A DNA stretch of 8,766 nucleotides, taken from contig CAJJUC010000100.1 of the NCBI GenBank assembly GCA_905195005.1, forward strand, positions 1-8,766. The letters are read 5' to 3'. A program made the position numbers and the translations under genes. Below, one piece after another: positions 6,255 to 8,766 of this stretch (the stretch's first letter is position 1; each line of letters starts with the position of its first letter). The DNA is from an uncultured Eubacteriales bacterium (GTDB lineage: Bacteria; Bacillota; Clostridia; UMGS1883). The notes beneath the pieces were generated by a model that had not been told where the DNA came from, ran no database searches, and was given only the letters and a program-made list of their open reading frames with translations.

Positions 6255-8765
6255 TTGGCTCAAACGGCGGAAACATTAATTATTATAGACGGAAACAGCA
6301 TTGTGAACCGCGCATATTACGGAGTGCGCCCGCTTTCAACAAAGAGCGGAATACCGACCAACGGAATTTTCGGGTTTATGAACATAATGCTTAAATATAC
6401 GGATGAATATGCACCGGAGTACATTTGCGTTGCGTTCGACCTTAAGGCGCCGACGTTCCGCCACAAAATGTATGACCAATACAAGGCGCAGCGCAAGGGA
6501 ATGCCGGACGACCTTGCCGAGCAGATGCCGCACCTTAAGGAGCTTTTGGCGGCAATGAATGTTAAAATGCTTTCGCTTGAGGGCTATGAGGCGGACGATA
6601 TTATAGGCACGGTCAGCAGAATGTGCGACGAAATAAATATCAAGTGCGGAATTGTCACGGGAGATAAGGACGATTTGCAGCTTGCAAGCGGAAACACAAC
6701 CGTGCTTCTGACAACAACGCGCATGGGGCAGACATCCACGGAAGCGCTTGATGATAAGGGCGTGTTTGAAAAATACGGGGTTACTCCGGAGGAATTTATT
6801 ACCGTTAAGGCATTGATGGGCGACAGCTCGGACAATATTCCCGGAGTCAGCGGAATCGGTGAAAAGACGGCGTTTTCGCTTGTCCGCGAATTTCATTCGC
6901 TGGACGGGATTTATGAAAATATCGAAAGCGAATCGATAAAAAAGGGCGTTCGCGAAAAGCTGATTGCAGGAAAGGAGAATGCATATTTCTGCTATAAATT
7001 GTGTACGATCGACCGCACCGTGCCGATTGATTTTACAATCGAAAGCGCAAGGGTGCAGGCGCCCGACAGCAGCCGCCTTGCGGAAAAGGTAAACGAGCTT
7101 GAGCTTAAAAAGCTTGCCGAAAGATTTGTGAAAACGCCCGAATCGGAGCAGCCGCAGGCAGCGGAGGCTTCGGAAGCCGACAGCGCCGTTCTTGAAAAAA
7201 TTGCCGGGCAAAGCGAGCTTGCGTTTCTTTTGAACGGAAATGAAGCTGAATTTTCCGCAGACGGCAAGCCTTACCGCGCAGCGGCGGAAAAGCTGAAAAG
7301 CATTTTTGAAAATGAAAGCATAAAAAAACTGACGCATTCCTTTAAAGCCGCAAAGCACAGCCTTGCAGCGCTCGGAATTACTCTGCGCGGAGAGTTTTAC
7401 GATACCGAAACGGCGGCTTATATCATTGACCCGTCGCGCAGCGATTACAAAACGGAGGATTTGTTTGCGGAAAACGGGCTTGCCGCTTCCGCAGTTTCGC
7501 TTGAAAAGCTTAAGGCGGCGCAGCTCGCGGTTATTGAGCAGCGCGGACAGGAAAAGCTGCTTTACGATATTGAGCTTCCGCTTGAAAACGTTTTGTATGA
7601 CATGGAGTGCGCAGGCTTTAAAATTGACCGCGGCGAGCTTTCAAGGTTCAATTCAATGCTCGGGGAGCGCATTGAGGCGCTTGAACAAAGCATTTATTTC
7701 ATGGCAGGCGGCGAATTTAACATAAATTCCACAAAGCAGCTCGGCAAGCTTTTGTTTGAGGATATGGGACTGCCGGTTGTGAAAAAAACAAAAACGGGAT
7801 ATTCAACCGATAACACGGTGCTTGAAAAGCTGCGCGGCAAAAGTGAGATAATTGAGCTAATTATTGAATACAGGCATCTTTCAAAGCTCAAATCAACGTA
7901 TACGGACGCATTTCTGCCGCTTCTGGACGAGAACGACAGGATTCATTCAACACTAAAGCAAACCGTTACCGCGACAGGCAGGATCAGCTCGGCTGAACCG
8001 AATCTGCAAAACATTCCGGTGCGGACGGACATCGGGCGCGAGCTTCGGAAAATGTTTGTGGCGCGCAAGGGGTGCAGTCTTGTCGGCGCGGATTATTCGC
8101 AGATCGAGCTGCGCGTGCTTGCGCATATGTCGGGTGATAAAACCATGACCGACGCATTCATAAACAACGCGGATATTCATGCAATCACGGCGGCGCAGGT
8201 GTTTAACGTGCCCGATTTCTGCGTGACGGACATTATGCGTTCGCGTGCGAAAACGGTTAATTTCGGCATTATATATGGGCAGAGTGAATTTTCGCTTGCC
8301 GGTGAGCTGAAAATATCGCGCAGGGAAGCAAAGGAATATATAGAAAGCTATTTTGCAAAGTACAGCGGCGTTAAGCAGTATATGGACAAAACAATTTCTG
8401 CCGCAAAGGAGAACGGTTATGTCTGCACTCTGTTCGGGCGCAGGAGATACATTCCCGAGCTTAATGCAAAGAATTTCAATTTGCGTTCCTTCGGGGAACG
8501 CGCCGCAATGAACACGCCAATTCAGGGAACGGCTGCGGATATAATCAAAATCGCCATGGTTAAGGTGTCGCGCGCGCTGGCGGAGGAATGCCCGAAGGCG
8601 CGGCTTATCATGCAGATTCACGATGAGCTGATTGTTGAAGCCGAGAACGGAGCGGCAGAAAAGGCGGCCGAAATACTGAAGCGCGAAATGGAGAATGCCG
8701 CAAAGCTCTCTGTGCCGCTGCGCGCAGATGTTAAAATCGGCGCAAGCTGGTATGAAACGAAGTAA
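6255..8765 (+). CDS. polA: DNA polymerase I (5'-nuclease and polymerase; 3'-5' exonuclease domain inactive)
   Basis: This 836-residue enzyme removes RNA primers and flaps and fills gaps in Okazaki-fragment processing and excision repair. The N-terminal FEN-type 5'-nuclease (about 1-285) keeps its metal ligands: D12 in DGNS, E112/D114/D115 in YEADDIIG, D137/D139 in TGDKDDLQL and D190/D193 in GDSSDNIPG. A linker rich in Ala and Glu follows (about 297-315). The middle domain (about 318-430) keeps the 3'-5' exonuclease fold but not its active site: the stretch near 321-328 (ELAFLLNG) lacks the DxE motif, KYD of the E. coli enzyme is KAA at 364-366, and no YxxxD motif is seen. Proofreading should be absent, as in the Bacillus and Taq enzymes. 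The polymerase domain (about 435-836) is intact: TATGR (R576), motif A with D613 in GADYSQIELR, O-helix R662/K666/F670/Y674 in RSRAKTVNFGIIYG, and motif C H789-D790-E791. F670 matches E. coli F762, which favours discrimination against dideoxynucleotides. The gene has its own consensus promoter and stands apart from the carbohydrate genes. It ends at TAA 8763-8765, so any terminator is off-window. Confidence 0.97.
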   Translation: MAQTAETLIIIDGNSIVNRAYYGVRPLSTKSGIPTNGIFGFMNIMLKYTDEYAPEYICVAFDLKAPTFRHKMYDQYKAQRKGMPDDLAEQMPHLKELLAAMNVKMLSLEGYEADDIIGTVSRMCDEINIKCGIVTGDKDDLQLASGNTTVLLTTTRMGQTSTEALDDKGVFEKYGVTPEEFITVKALMGDSSDNIPGVSGIGEKTAFSLVREFHSLDGIYENIESESIKKGVREKLIAGKENAYFCYKLCTIDRTVPIDFTIESARVQAPDSSRLAEKVNELELKKLAERFVKTPESEQPQAAEASEADSAVLEKIAGQSELAFLLNGNEAEFSADGKPYRAAAEKLKSIFENESIKKLTHSFKAAKHSLAALGITLRGEFYDTETAAYIIDPSRSDYKTEDLFAENGLAASAVSLEKLKAAQLAVIEQRGQEKLLYDIELPLENVLYDMECAGFKIDRGELSRFNSMLGERIEALEQSIYFMAGGEFNINSTKQLGKLLFEDMGLPVVKKTKTGYSTDNTVLEKLRGKSEIIELIIEYRHLSKLKSTYTDAFLPLLDENDRIHSTLKQTVTATGRISSAEPNLQNIPVRTDIGRELRKMFVARKGCSLVGADYSQIELRVLAHMSGDKTMTDAFINNADIHAITAAQVFNVPDFCVTDIMRSRAKTVNFGIIYGQSEFSLAGELKISRREAKEYIESYFAKYSGVKQYMDKTISAAKENGYVCTLFGRRRYIPELNAKNFNLRSFGERAAMNTPIQGTAADIIKIAMVKVSRALAEECPKARLIMQIHDELIVEAENGAAEKAAEILKREMENAAKLSVPLRADVKIGASWYETK

Positions 8766-8766
8766 A

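Noticed and set aside
7953..8621. Minus-strand ORF of 222 codons opposite the polymerase domain
   Set aside because: It is a shadow of the highly conserved polA reading frame; its translation is rich in Arg, His and Cys with no domain pattern.

Overview
The window looks like chromosome of an uncultured Firmicute, probably a Clostridia member of an anaerobic plant-fibre habitat such as gut or rumen. The reasons are strong GGAG-type ribosome binding sites with TTG starts, a YesN-type response regulator, golvesin/beta-helix extracellular protein architecture, and a Bacillus/Clostridium-type DNA polymerase I without proofreading. The taxonomic guess is inference; no marker gene fixes it. All supported genes are on the + strand.

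Positions 1-6034 form a carbohydrate-utilisation segment. It opens with the 3' 919 codons of a large, probably secreted protein: two golvesin-C-like domains, a right-handed beta-helix that resembles GH141-type glycosidases, and a small C-terminal beta domain. A 400-residue REC + AraC-type response regulator follows 27 bases later. After a 64-base gap holding a GC-rich hairpin come two overlapping genes for hydrolases without signal peptides: an SGNH/GDSL esterase and a CE15-like (glucuronoyl-esterase/acetylxylan-esterase-like) alpha/beta hydrolase. The simplest reading is that a surface enzyme cuts a decorated plant polysaccharide such as xylan or a pectin side chain, the regulator senses this through a kinase outside the window, and the two cytoplasmic esterases strip ester groups from imported oligosaccharides. 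The substrate is inferred, not shown.

Positions 6035-6254 are a boundary. A stem-loop with a T-tract ends the carbohydrate unit, then a perfect consensus sigma-A promoter (TTGACA, 17 bases, TATAAT) with a leader of about 100 bases drives polA. The leader holds a 28-codon ORF that stops one base before the polA TTG start.

Positions 6255-8765 are a complete polA (836 codons): intact 5'-nuclease and polymerase motifs, with the 3'-5' exonuclease active-site residues lost. I see no tRNA, rRNA, CRISPR array, insertion sequence or long repeat. I found no clearly unprecedented system. The most unusual features are the pairing of two leaderless esterases with a regulator and a giant beta-helix enzyme, and the polA leader ORF.
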